A stretch of 64,000 nucleotides of DNA from Chloroflexota bacterium. Lineage in GTDB: Bacteria; Chloroflexota; Dehalococcoidia; Lucifugimonadales; Lucifugimonadaceae. The position numbers were made by a program, and so were the translations under genes. The notes below the pieces were generated by a model, which did not search any database, had not been told where the DNA came from, and saw nothing but the letters and a program-made list of their open reading frames with translations. Every line of letters begins with the position of its first letter. Positions within the stretch are counted from its first letter, which is position 1. Of this stretch, positions 36,786 to 45,199 are shown piece after piece. The stretch covers positions 23,732 through 87,731 of the forward strand of contig PBEM01000015.1 of assembly GCA_002718415.1 (NCBI GenBank). The letters run 5' to 3'.

Positions 36786-37598
36786 TTATCCATATATCCT
36801 AGAACTTCCTGGATAAGATCCACCAGAATTCATTGCTAGATTACCTCCATCCATAGGTATGATAGCACCTGTAATAAAAGTTGAAGCTTCTGAAGCAAGA
36901 AAAATCGCTAAACCTTTGACTTCCTCAGGATTTCCTAACCTTCCTATTGGAAGTCCATCTTTGAAAGTTTGTTCCAGTTCAGGTCTATCTTTAACTCTAG
37001 ATCTTAAATTTTCATTCCAAACTTGAGCAGGTAATATAGCATTAACTCTTACACCTCTAGAAGACCATTCTGTTGACAACTCTTTTGTCATTTGAATAAC
37101 TGCAGCCATAGAAATTCCATAAGCGGCATGTCCCCTACCTAAGGAACTCCATCCTCCTATAGAACCAAAATTTATTATAGAACCTACATTATTTTTTATC
37201 ATTCTATTGCCAGCTTCCTGACACATTTTAAATCTACCTACAACTAAATTATCTAGTGTTTTAGTTAAAATTGACAACTCAATTTCTTCAGGTCTACCAC
37301 CTAATCCTTCACCTGCTACATTAACTAATACATCAATAGTTCCAAATTTAGAATCCAATATTTCATATAGATTTTCTATATCATTAATATTCGAAACATC
37401 ACATGGAACAACTAAACTTTTTCCTCCATTATTTTTTATTAATGAGTGAGTTTCTTCAGCACCTTCAATATTTATGTCCACCAAAATTACTGATGCTCCA
37501 TATTCAGCAAAACCTAATGATATTTGCTTCCCCATACCACTAGCAGCACCAGAGACTATACAAATTTTATTATCTAAAGAGAATAAGTCATTTTCCAT
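36786..37598 (-). CDS. SDR-family protein with catalytic Lys replaced by Met
   Basis: The sequence is a classical SDR (270 residues): S-G-A-A-S-G-M-G (16-23) and a C-terminal F-I-T-G-A-I-I-P-M-D-G-G. The active site is altered. Tyr160 is present but the normally invariant Lys four residues later is Met164 (Y-G-I-S-M), and N-N-A-G is N-V-A-G. Codon ATG in place of AAG could be a single base change. The protein may be inactive as an oxidoreductase, may use another base, or may reflect a sequence error. It ends 8 nt from NIPSNAP and starts 7 nt after the enolase-family gene, in one leftward operon. Confidence 0.85.
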   Translation of the reverse strand: MENDLFSLDNKICIVSGAASGMGKQISLGFAEYGASVILVDINIEGAEETHSLIKNNGGKSLVVPCDVSNINDIENLYEILDSKFGTIDVLVNVAGEGLGGRPEEIELSILTKTLDNLVVGRFKMCQEAGNRMIKNNVGSIINFGSIGGWSSLGRGHAAYGISMAAVIQMTKELSTEWSSRGVRVNAILPAQVWNENLRSRVKDRPELEQTFKDGLPIGRLGNPEEVKGLAIFLASEASTFITGAIIPMDGGNLAMNSGGSYPGSSRIYG

Positions 37599-37604
37599 AT
37601 TAAA

Positions 37605-38768
37605 TTACTTCCAGTCTTCATGTATTTTCGATTTCAATTTATCCATATCCAGATCAATTCCCAAGCCAGGACCATCTGGCATAATTAAAGTATTCCCAAC
37701 AAAATTTATTGGTTCTTTTAAAAATTCATTATATCCAGTAATAAAAGCAATACAATGTTCAAGTTTATAGAAATTAGGAACATGCATTCCTATGTGGGCA
37801 CCAGCTAATATTTGACCTGCTCCCTGAGCATTATGTGGACTTATAGGTACATAATATAACTCAGCTAAATTAGCAATTTTTCTCATTTCAGAAATTCCAC
37901 CTGTCCAAGTTACATCTGGCATAATATAATCTGCTAAATTATTTTCCAGAACATGCTGAAAATCCCATCTAGTAAATAATCTTTCACCTACACATACTGG
38001 AGAATAAGTTTGATTCCTGAAATTTTCAAGTGCCTGAAAAGATTCAGGAGGGATAGGCTCCTCAAACCAACCAATATTTGAATCTTCATAAAGTCTATTT
38101 GATAATCTAACTGATGTTGGAAGATCAAAATTACCATGTGCATCTATCAAGATATCAATATCATCTCCAACAGATTCTCTTACAGCTGAAACTATGTCGT
38201 AGCCTTGATTTTCGCCTTTTTTAGAAATTCTCCCATCTATATATGTTGTATGATAAGGAATCATTTCTAGAAATGGATCTAATTTAATAGTGTCATGACC
38301 ATCATTAACTACTTTCCTAGCAGCCTTAGCATAATCATCAGGAGTGATACATTCGTCAAACCATCCATTTGCATATAAGGGAACATTTTCTCTTACTTTA
38401 CCTCCCAACAAATCATATATTGGTCGATTCAAGATTTTTCCTTTTAGATCCCATAAAGCTATATCTATACCAGATAAAAGGGTCGTTGGAAAACCTCTAG
38501 ATCCTAAATAGGTATAGTGTCGGTAAATAGTATGCCAAATTCTTTCAATATCTGTAGGATCTTGACCTATAAGGACCTGTTCAACAATATTAATGCCATG
38601 CGCAGATATATGACTTCCTTTTCTGGGTACATTTGATGACTCTCCCCAACCCGAAATTCCTTCATCTGTATCTATAACAACATATGTCCATTGCCAATCA
38701 TCCTTAACAAAAGGGCTATTTCCTAAATTAGGATTCACTACATACGCCTTGACTGAAGTAATTTTCAT
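37605..38768 (-). CDS. Enolase-superfamily dehydratase, galactonate/mannonate dehydratase-like
   Basis: This is a close paralogue of 26143-27324. Barrel residues are Lys162-x-Asp164 (I-K-L-D-P), Asp209-x-His211 (I-D-A-H-G), Glu236 (F-E-E-P), Glu262 (V-G-E-R-L-F-T-R), Asp285 (M-P-D-V-T-W-T-G-G-I) and His312 (I-S-P-H). The D-x-H signature favours an aldonate dehydratase of the galactonate/mannonate group over the K-x-K fuconate or rhamnonate types. It leads the operon with the altered SDR, and opposite it is the mutarotase gene. Confidence 0.88.
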   Translation of the reverse strand: MKITSVKAYVVNPNLGNSPFVKDDWQWTYVVIDTDEGISGWGESSNVPRKGSHISAHGINIVEQVLIGQDPTDIERIWHTIYRHYTYLGSRGFPTTLLSGIDIALWDLKGKILNRPIYDLLGGKVRENVPLYANGWFDECITPDDYAKAARKVVNDGHDTIKLDPFLEMIPYHTTYIDGRISKKGENQGYDIVSAVRESVGDDIDILIDAHGNFDLPTSVRLSNRLYEDSNIGWFEEPIPPESFQALENFRNQTYSPVCVGERLFTRWDFQHVLENNLADYIMPDVTWTGGISEMRKIANLAELYYVPISPHNAQGAGQILAGAHIGMHVPNFYKLEHCIAFITGYNEFLKEPINFVGNTLIMPDGPGLGIDLDMDKLKSKIHEDWK

Positions 38769-38927
38769 ATTTAAATAAATTCCATAATTTTTAATACTTA
38801 ATTTTTTATTAACTAGATTTGATAAGTATATAAAAAAATTAAATCAAAACAGGAATCTAGTAATGTAATTAAATTTAAAGTAAAAAAATAATACTGATAG
38901 AATGAAAAAAAATAGATTGAGTTAAAT

Positions 38928-39275
38928 ATGAAAAACCAAAAGATTATTGTACTACAAGTGGATTTAGAAGATGATCCAATAAAAATTAAAGATTATATTG
39001 ATTATCATTCTAATGTTTGGCCAGAGGTAATTCAGGATTTGAAAGATAGACCTATTGGAAGAATGCGTATTTATAACGTATCAGACAGATTAGTTATGTT
39101 ACTTGAAGTAGATGAAAATTTTAAATTAGAAGATGGTATACATATAGAACCTCCACGTACAAAAGTAAAAGAATGGTCTGAAACCATGTTCCCACTACTA
39201 AAAAAATTAGAATCTGGAGAATTTGATACTTGGAAAGAAATGAATAAAGTATTTGATACTGATGATTACTCTTAA
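38928..39275 (+). CDS. L-rhamnose/L-fucose mutarotase family protein
   Basis: This 115-residue protein belongs to the small mutarotase family that includes RhaM and FucM. Key family features visible are the Y-H-x-x-V-W-P-E-V motif near residues 27-35 and the R-M-R-I-Y-N-V-S-D-R-L-V-M-L-L-E-V strand pair near 48-64. It catalyses interconversion of sugar anomers before oxidation. The neighbours are an enolase-family dehydratase (divergent) and an amidohydrolase (convergent), consistent with deoxysugar catabolism. Which deoxysugar is used is not determined by sequence. Confidence 0.82.
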   Translation: MKNQKIIVLQVDLEDDPIKIKDYIDYHSNVWPEVIQDLKDRPIGRMRIYNVSDRLVMLLEVDENFKLEDGIHIEPPRTKVKEWSETMFPLLKKLESGEFDTWKEMNKVFDTDDYS

Positions 39276-39303
39276 GTAAAGAACATTCCTCAAAATAAAA
39301 GGT

Positions 39304-40128
39304 TTAAGAAAACCATAATTTTAAAGGAACAGTACTGAGTATATTTTTTTTATCAAAATCACTCAAGCCTAATTTTTCTGAGACAAAACTAAGATTTTCT
39401 TGATAATTTGTACCTTTAGACCATAATTTATTAGGAAAATTAGAACCCCATACACATCTTTCAGAACCAAACATATGAATAACATTTCGAATTGGTTCAT
39501 ACATATCTTCATGTGGAAAAATACGAGATGAACCATGCGTACCTGAAGTTAGTTTGGCAAAAATATTTTTATTTTTTGAAAGTAAATCCAAAGCAATTAA
39601 AGTTTCTTTTGTTTTTCTCACAGAGTTCAACATAAAGCAGTGATCAATTACTATTTTCAGTGGACTTAAATCTTTCGAAATTTGATTTATTTCTTTTGCT
39701 AAGTTAATATCATCCATAACCATACAATTTACTACAATATTCAATTCAAGAGCTTTCTCCCATAATTTATATACTGAATTTGACTTAATTCTGTTTTCAG
39801 AATCTTTAATTCCTCTTAATCCTCTAATATTTGAACTAGTTACAATTTTTTCTAAATAATTAATACTAGAAACATTATCCGGATCTAAAGTAATAACACC
39901 TGTAGCCCAACTTTTAAATTTATTTGCAGATTCAATGACATAATCATTACTAAATCCGTAATACGTGCTAGTTTGAATAAACACTGATTTAGACACCCCA
40001 TTTTCATCCATCAGTTTTTTTAGATCTTCTGCTGAAGATGGTTGCCCAGGTTGCCAGGGGTCTTTAATAGACGGAAATTTATCCATATTTTTAGAATAAA
40101 TATGCGGATGAGAATCTACTATTTTCAT
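39304..40128 (-). CDS. Amidohydrolase-family protein (COG3618 type, lactonase-like)
   Basis: This TIM-barrel hydrolase begins I-V-D-S-H-P-H-I-Y (residues 3-11), the D-x-H-x-H form of the amidohydrolase-2 family. G-L-R-G-I-K-D lies near residue 104, I-D-H-C-F near 161 and a W-G-S-N-F-P segment near 227 that supplies the last Asp/Asn position. The family contains L-fuconolactonase, L-rhamnono-lactonase and 2-pyrone-4,6-dicarboxylate lactonase. With the mutarotase and an enolase-family dehydratase nearby, a sugar-lactonase role is likely. Confidence 0.8.
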   Translation of the reverse strand: MKIVDSHPHIYSKNMDKFPSIKDPWQPGQPSSAEDLKKLMDENGVSKSVFIQTSTYYGFSNDYVIESANKFKSWATGVITLDPDNVSSINYLEKIVTSSNIRGLRGIKDSENRIKSNSVYKLWEKALELNIVVNCMVMDDINLAKEINQISKDLSPLKIVIDHCFMLNSVRKTKETLIALDLLSKNKNIFAKLTSGTHGSSRIFPHEDMYEPIRNVIHMFGSERCVWGSNFPNKLWSKGTNYQENLSFVSEKLGLSDFDKKNILSTVPLKLWFS

Positions 40129-40170
40129 GTTACTGGTATTTTTTTTAATATTGTAACAGTTGATTAGACA

Positions 40171-41871
40171 CTATCTAGAAATATAACTATCAATTCCTTC
40201 CGTAGAAGGGGAAGGACCACTAGGGAAGACTGCAGTTTTGGCTCTATCAGCTCCAACAACTACAATATAACAATCTTCATAACTATTCATAATAGGTATC
40301 TCGGTAGCTTTTCTCTGATCTTCATTTAAATCTTTAATCCATTGCCATTGTTCTGACACTCTAGCATCTTCCAAAGGCATGTAATGTGTCATTCTACCAA
40401 GACTTCCTACAGCATGATTATGTATGAATTCCCTTGCTTTATCTTTAGAAAATTCTCCATCTGTCCCTACAGGATTAGCTACATCCGGAGGCATTAATAT
40501 CAAACGTTGATTACCTCCTCCTGGTCCCTTATTACCTTTTTGAATATTAGCTGATCCAAATGTACATCCATAAGCTAATACTTTTAAAAGATCTTCTGCA
40601 TCTGTATTTCCTTGATCCTGAATATCTAATTCTCCATCTGTAACAAAAACACTGACTGTACTTTCATTTATTCCGAAACCTAAATCCACATGAAAAGGAT
40701 CCCAAGGACTCATATCTTCATTTTCAGCAATACATTGAACAAATTTTCTTGTGGATCCAATAGTATCCATATCCATTTCATTTGGATACCAATACCCTAT
40801 ATTTTTCAAACAAAGATAAAAAGCCCTGCCTATAACAATATTTACTTCATTATCCTTACCAGGCCCAAGAGCAGATCCAGAATTAATTCCCAATTTTTTT
40901 GCAATAGGACCGTTAACAATTAAAAGTGGAGCCTGTGGACTAGTTGACATCAATAAAGATTTGCCATGATCTGTAGCATTACTAGCAAGTAAAGGATCTT
41001 TTGAAGCTCCTAAACCAGAAAAAGCCTTAACCGCTGCAATTATTACAGGCATATGTTCAGGTTTAGCTCCTGCGTATGCAGAATTAATCGCAATCTTTTC
41101 TACAGTAGCTATTCCAAATCCTGGAGGCATATCACATACAACATCTTCAGAAGATAATGAAGTAGCAGATATTAATTCATCTACTTTATCTCTAGTCGCT
41201 GGAAGTAAAGGAAAACCATCACCTATATCTCTATCTAATAAATCTTTATTCATAAGTAAAGAACATTGAAATTTATCATCCGAATGATAAATAAAAGAAG
41301 ATTGGGTATCTATCTCTTTGGTACTAAAAGTTTTGTTATCTGGGTCATCAATTAATACGCTTACTATATCTTCTATAGCATCTTCTGTCTGACTAATACA
41401 TTCTTCAATAGCTAGATTTCTATAAATACGTGGAACAATTACAAATTTCAATTCAGGCATCCCAAATGCTCTAGAACTTGCAATAGCATCCCCTTCAAAT
41501 CGACCAGAAATTAAAGGAATTGAAGGAACTCCAAGCTTTTCAGCTTCTACCATATCGTGGACCATCCACGATGCACATGTTCCTCAGTCCCCTGTTGCAC
41601 CAATTATTAAGTCAGATTCCTTAGCTGCTTTCTTCAATATATCTGGGGGTGTAGGATAGTTACCACCTGTGTAAAAGTTTATCTTAACATTAGAAAATTT
41701 TTCTTGTAACATTTCACCTGCTCTATTTAGAGCCACATCACCTCCATGAGTACCACTCCAAACAAGACCAATAGTTTTGTTATCGAGAGTTTTAGGTCTT
41801 AAATTAATATTAAAAATATTTTCCATTGCTCTTTGTTTAGCTATAGGATTTAAAACTTCAAGTTCAAACAT
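40171..41871 (-). CDS. UGSC-family selenoprotein with in-frame TGA (Sec96)
   Basis: The frame from ATG 41871 reads to D-T-G-A-I... no other stop than one TGA at 41586-41584, then continues open to 40171, giving 566 residues with selenocysteine at 96. Around the TGA the protein reads I-G-A-T-G-D-U-G-T-C-A-S-W-M-V-H-D. This is the UGSC motif of the protein family named for it, here U-G-T-C, a U-x-x-C redox pair. An 8-bp hairpin begins 11 nt after the TGA (see SECIS entry). Residues 1-190 are the UGSC domain. The remaining 375 (D-G-F-P-L-L-P-A-T, G-P-G-G-G-N-Q) form a domain I cannot name. GGAG lies 6 nt before the ATG. Standard calling would give two genes (41871-41584 and 41565-40171). Confidence 0.9.
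41554..41572 (-). promoter_or_regulatory. Bacterial SECIS-like hairpin
   Basis: On the minus strand, ATCGTGGA (41572-41565), loop TGG, and TCCACGAT (41561-41554) form a perfect 8-bp stem. The stem begins exactly 11 nt after the TGA at 41586-41584, the spacing seen between UGA and the upper stem in E. coli fdhF. The apical loop is about 19 nt from the UGA and contains G in its first positions, as bacterial SECIS elements need. It lies inside the coding sequence. Confidence 0.8.
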
Positions 41872-41932
41872 TTATTTCTCCATAAAAAAATTATATACGA
41901 AAAACCTTACCATGAAATTAGTATTGATTTAA

Positions 41933-41952
41933 CATAATAATATACTATTATG
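41933..41952. promoter_or_regulatory. Inverted repeat in the divergent promoter region
   Basis: CATAATA (41933-41939) and TATTATG (41946-41952) form a 7-bp inverted repeat with a 6-nt spacer, located in the 115-nt gap between the selenoprotein gene and the NifU-like gene. It may be a shared operator or part of a -10 region; AT-richness makes chance occurrence possible. Confidence 0.3.
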
Positions 41953-41986
41953 AGAGTATAATTTGAAATAAAAAAAGGATATTATT

Positions 41987-42232
41987 ATGCAAAATTCTTC
42001 TTTAGATCCAAAGGTAGACTTTGTAATTAAACAAATTTCTACTATGGTCGGATCAGAAGGTGGTAAATTGACTGATATTCAAATGGATGGAGAATTACTT
42101 TCACTAAAATATACTCCAGGAGTAAATGAGGAATGCCCAGAATGTGTTCCTACCCATCAACAGGTAGAAATGTTTTTAAAAACTTCCTTAGGTATACATG
42201 CACCTAATGTTAAATCTGTACAAATAAATTGA
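41987..42232 (+). CDS. Small NifU C-terminal-like protein
   Basis: This 81-residue protein has the length and pattern of a NifU C-terminal (Fe-S scaffold) domain: E-G-G-K-L near residues 24-28, then L-S-L-K-Y-T-P-G, and a C-P-E-C pair near residues 50-55 in place of the usual C-x-x-C. A final helix and the strand N-V-K-S-V-Q-I follow. AAAGGAT lies 7 nt before the ATG. Its stop overlaps the TTG start of the glutaredoxin-like gene, so the two are coupled. A scaffold or redox-carrier role is inferred. Confidence 0.65.
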   Translation: MQNSSLDPKVDFVIKQISTMVGSEGGKLTDIQMDGELLSLKYTPGVNEECPECVPTHQQVEMFLKTSLGIHAPNVKSVQIN

Positions 42233-42477
42233 AAAATAAAAAATCAATAATTATATATACATCAAATATGTGTTCATCATGTGAAATGGCTAAAGAGTAT
42301 ATGAAATTAAAAAAAATTAATTTCGAGGAAAAAAATGTATCAAGTAATTTGGAAGCACAAATTGAAATTAATAAATTAGGCTTTGATACTACTCCAGTTA
42401 TACTAATCGGGAAAAAAGTTATTGATGGATTTGATCCCCCAAAAATTGATGAAGCTATTAATTCATTAAATACTTAA
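42229..42477 (+). CDS. Glutaredoxin/NrdH-like protein
   Basis: This is a thioredoxin-fold protein of 82 residues with the active site C-S-S-C at about residues 15-18 (Y-T-S-N-M-C-S-S-C). A T-T-P-V-I-L-I-G cis-Pro loop lies near residues 54-61 and a G-F-D-P-P helix start follows, as in glutaredoxin-like NrdH proteins. It starts with TTG 42229 in a TTGA overlap with the NifU-like stop, the same type of junction seen at 52757. Next to a U-x-x-C selenoprotein and an Fe-S scaffold-like protein, it may provide electrons or thiols to one of them. Confidence 0.85.
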   Translation: MKNKKSIIIYTSNMCSSCEMAKEYMKLKKINFEEKNVSSNLEAQIEINKLGFDTTPVILIGKKVIDGFDPPKIDEAINSLNT

Positions 42478-42551
42478 CGGCGATTTTTTGTCCATGCTTT
42501 TTCTATAGCCCTAGCAAGCTCACTATTTTTAACTACTAATACAAAACTCAT
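42474..42551 (-). CDS. Candidate 25-residue microprotein
   Basis: A short frame runs from ATG 42551 to TAA 42474. It encodes a mildly amphipathic peptide beginning M-S-F-V-L-V-V-K-N and ending W-T-K-N-R-R. AAGGA is placed 6 nt before the ATG, a convincing ribosome site for so short a frame. The stop overlaps the stop of the glutaredoxin-like gene on the other strand. No family is recognised. It could be a real small protein or a decayed gene tail. Confidence 0.4.
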   Translation of the reverse strand: MSFVLVVKNSELARAIEKAWTKNRR

Positions 42552-42669
42552 AATTGATCCTTATCTAAAAATATATATTTAGAATATATGTTCTATTTCT
42601 AAAATCCCAATATTTATGTCATCATTAATATTTAAGAAAACTTAATAACTTGTAAAAGAAAGAATAATT

Positions 42670-44343
42670 ATGCCATTACTTAGCGGTACATATGGAATGT
42701 TGGAAATGTTAAGAGCTGAAGGTGTTGAGTACATTTTTGGAAACCCTGGAACAAGCGAAGCTGCCATAATGGATGGTTTAGAAGATTTTCCTGATATTAA
42801 GTATATTTTAGCAGTACAAGAAGGTGTGGCAGTAGGTATGGCTGATGCTTACGCAAGAATAACAGGGAAAGTTGGATTTATTAGTTTACACATTGATAAT
42901 GGATTAGCTAATGCATTTTCTCTACTTGCTGATAGCAATTACGCTGGGACACCATTAGTAATTACTGCAGGAAATAAAGATGTAAGAAAACTCGCCGAAG
43001 GAAGATCTGATCTTGCGCAAATGGCTTCTCCATTTTGTAAATGGAGTGTAGAAATTACACATACAGAACAATATCCAAGTGTCCTAAGAAGAGCATTTCT
43101 AGAAGCTTCTACGCCACCAACAGGCCCTGTTTTCGTCTCATTCTCTGGTAACTCTTTAGACAGTAAAGCCAATATGGAGATTTTTCCTTCATCAAAAAAT
43201 TTTTCTCTTCCAGAACCTGATCAAAACAGTGTAAAAATTGCAGTAAAATTATTATCTTCTTCCAATAATCCTATTATTTTGGTTGGTGACAGAGTAAGCC
43301 AATATGATGCAATTAATGAAACAGTTGAATTGGCTGAAAAGATAGGTGCAGGAGTATATGGGCATATCAGTACTCAAGTAAATTTCCCTACTAAACATCC
43401 ACAATATCTTGGAAAATTACCATGGAGTAGTGTCCGAGATAAAAATACGATACAAAAACTTAATAAAGCAGATGTAATTTTTGCAATTGGGTGTCCAGTA
43501 TTCTCAGATTATTTTTATGTTCCAAAAAATCCTCTAAACAAAAATTGTAAATTAATTCATCTAGATATAAATAGAGCCGAAATAGGAAAAACAGAATCTA
43601 CAGAATTAGGAATTCACGCTTCTCCAAAAAAAACTTTGGAAATTTTAACAAAAGAAATATCAGTAAATTTATCTAAAGAAAAAATACAAATAATCAATAA
43701 CAGAAAAAACAACCATAAAAAATTAACAAAAAAAACATACGAAGAGTTTGAAAAATTAGCAACTTCACAATCAAGGAAAAATCCTATTGGTGTAGCAAAA
43801 ATGTTTAAAACTATAAACGAATATTTACCTACAGATTGTATAATTTTTGATGATTCAGTAAGTTCTGGAGGGATGTTACATTCAGCAATAAAATTTTCTA
43901 AAAAAAATACTTACTTTGGTGCTAGAGGGGGAGCTATTGGCTGGGGTATGGGGTCAGCTTTGGGATTAAAATTATCTGAACCTAACAAAAATGTTATAGC
44001 ATTTCTAGGAGATGGAACAGCAATGATGACTGTTCAGGCACTATGGACATCAGTTAACTATAAAATCCCAGTTGTTTACATTATTTGTAATAATGCTTCC
44101 TATCGAGTACTAAAAGTTAATATGAATATATATAAAGAAGAAGTTTTGAATGAAAAAAATTATTCCAGCAAATATTTAAACATGGATTTTCCTTTACCTT
44201 TTGATTTTTGTGCAATTGCTAAAGCTTTTGGTGCAAATGGAATTCGTATAGAAGACACTAATAAACTTGGCCCAGCAATCGAAAATGCTATCAAATCCAA
44301 TAAAACTACCGTTATAGATGTAATTATAAATGGAGAATTATAA
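42670..44343 (+). CDS. Thiamine pyrophosphate-dependent enzyme (benzoylformate decarboxylase/acetolactate synthase-like)
   Basis: This is a three-domain TPP enzyme of 557 residues. The N-terminal F-G-N-P-G-T-S-E (residues 20-27) and the catalytic Glu in A-V-Q-E-G-V-A-V-G (about residue 50) match benzoylformate decarboxylase-like members. The TPP/Mg motif G-D-G-T-A-M-M ends with N-N near residue 478. It lies 1 nt before the SDR gene, so the two are an operon. It likely decarboxylates or carboligates a 2-keto acid, which would fit downstream of sugar-acid dehydration; the substrate is unknown. Confidence 0.87.
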   Translation: MPLLSGTYGMLEMLRAEGVEYIFGNPGTSEAAIMDGLEDFPDIKYILAVQEGVAVGMADAYARITGKVGFISLHIDNGLANAFSLLADSNYAGTPLVITAGNKDVRKLAEGRSDLAQMASPFCKWSVEITHTEQYPSVLRRAFLEASTPPTGPVFVSFSGNSLDSKANMEIFPSSKNFSLPEPDQNSVKIAVKLLSSSNNPIILVGDRVSQYDAINETVELAEKIGAGVYGHISTQVNFPTKHPQYLGKLPWSSVRDKNTIQKLNKADVIFAIGCPVFSDYFYVPKNPLNKNCKLIHLDINRAEIGKTESTELGIHASPKKTLEILTKEISVNLSKEKIQIINNRKNNHKKLTKKTYEEFEKLATSQSRKNPIGVAKMFKTINEYLPTDCIIFDDSVSSGGMLHSAIKFSKKNTYFGARGGAIGWGMGSALGLKLSEPNKNVIAFLGDGTAMMTVQALWTSVNYKIPVVYIICNNASYRVLKVNMNIYKEEVLNEKNYSSKYLNMDFPLPFDFCAIAKAFGANGIRIEDTNKLGPAIENAIKSNKTTVIDVIINGEL

Positions 44344-45186
44344 ATGATAAAAAGTAACGGTAAAACATGTGTAATAACCGGAGTTACTTCAGGTATTGGT
44401 GAACAAACTGCAATAATTTTAGCTTCAAAAGGATTTAATGTAATAGGTATAGGAAGATATAAAAAACGATGTGAAAAAACTTTAAAAAAAATAAATAGAG
44501 TTTCAGATTCATCACAAATTTTAATATGCGATTTATCAGATCAAACTCAAATTAAATTAATAACAGAAAAGATCAAAAAAGAAGCAATATCAATAGATAT
44601 ATTAATAAATAACGCTGGAGGTATTTTTTTAAAAAGAATACTAGATAAACAAAATATTGAAATGACATGGAGTGTAAATTATTTATCCCATTTTCTCCTA
44701 ACCGGATTACTTGTAAAAAATAATTCCTTGTCTAATAATTCAAAAATAATAAATGTATCTTCGATAGCACATGAAAAGGCCACAATTAATTTTGAAGATA
44801 TCTCTTTTACTAAAGGATATAACGGAATGAAAGCATATGGGCAAAGCAAATTAGCGATGTTAATGTGGAGTTATAGTTTAGCTAACAAATTACAAAATAA
44901 AAAAATTTCAGTCAGCTCTGTTCATCCAGGTATTATTGGTACAAGATTACTTTCTAATAATGGATTTATTTCACCTTTATTAAATCTAGGTTTAAATATA
45001 GTTGGCAGAAATGCAAAATGGGGAGCAGAAAATATAATAAATACTTTAAATTCTACTGATAATAATCATTGTTATTACCACGAAAAAAAAATTGTAGAAT
45101 CTTCACAATTTTCTAATAATATTAAATACCAAGATCAATTATGGAAATTGAGTGAAAAAAATTTAAATTTTACTTTTAATAATTAA
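44344..45186 (+). CDS. Short-chain dehydrogenase (retinol dehydrogenase-like SDR)
   Basis: The SDR signature T-G-V-T-S-G-I-G is at 12-19, N-N-A-G-G-I near 89, and N-V-S-S-I-A-H with Y-G-Q-S-K-L-A-M gives an intact Ser-Tyr-Lys set. Length 280 and V-H-P-G-I-I-G-T match the RDH/WWOX-type branch of SDRs. It directly follows the TPP enzyme, so it may reduce the aldehyde or acyloin formed there. It is very Lys/Asn-rich, like its neighbours. Confidence 0.87.
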   Translation: MIKSNGKTCVITGVTSGIGEQTAIILASKGFNVIGIGRYKKRCEKTLKKINRVSDSSQILICDLSDQTQIKLITEKIKKEAISIDILINNAGGIFLKRILDKQNIEMTWSVNYLSHFLLTGLLVKNNSLSNNSKIINVSSIAHEKATINFEDISFTKGYNGMKAYGQSKLAMLMWSYSLANKLQNKKISVSSVHPGIIGTRLLSNNGFISPLLNLGLNIVGRNAKWGAENIINTLNSTDNNHCYYHEKKIVESSQFSNNIKYQDQLWKLSEKNLNFTFNN

Positions 45187-45199
45187 TACTTATAATAAA

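Noticed and set aside
41565..41586. The TGA between the two halves of the UGSC gene as a nonsense mutation or two separate genes
   Set aside because: The two halves are in the same frame with no insertion or deletion, the motif around the TGA matches the family's Sec site, and a SECIS-like hairpin follows at the right spacing.
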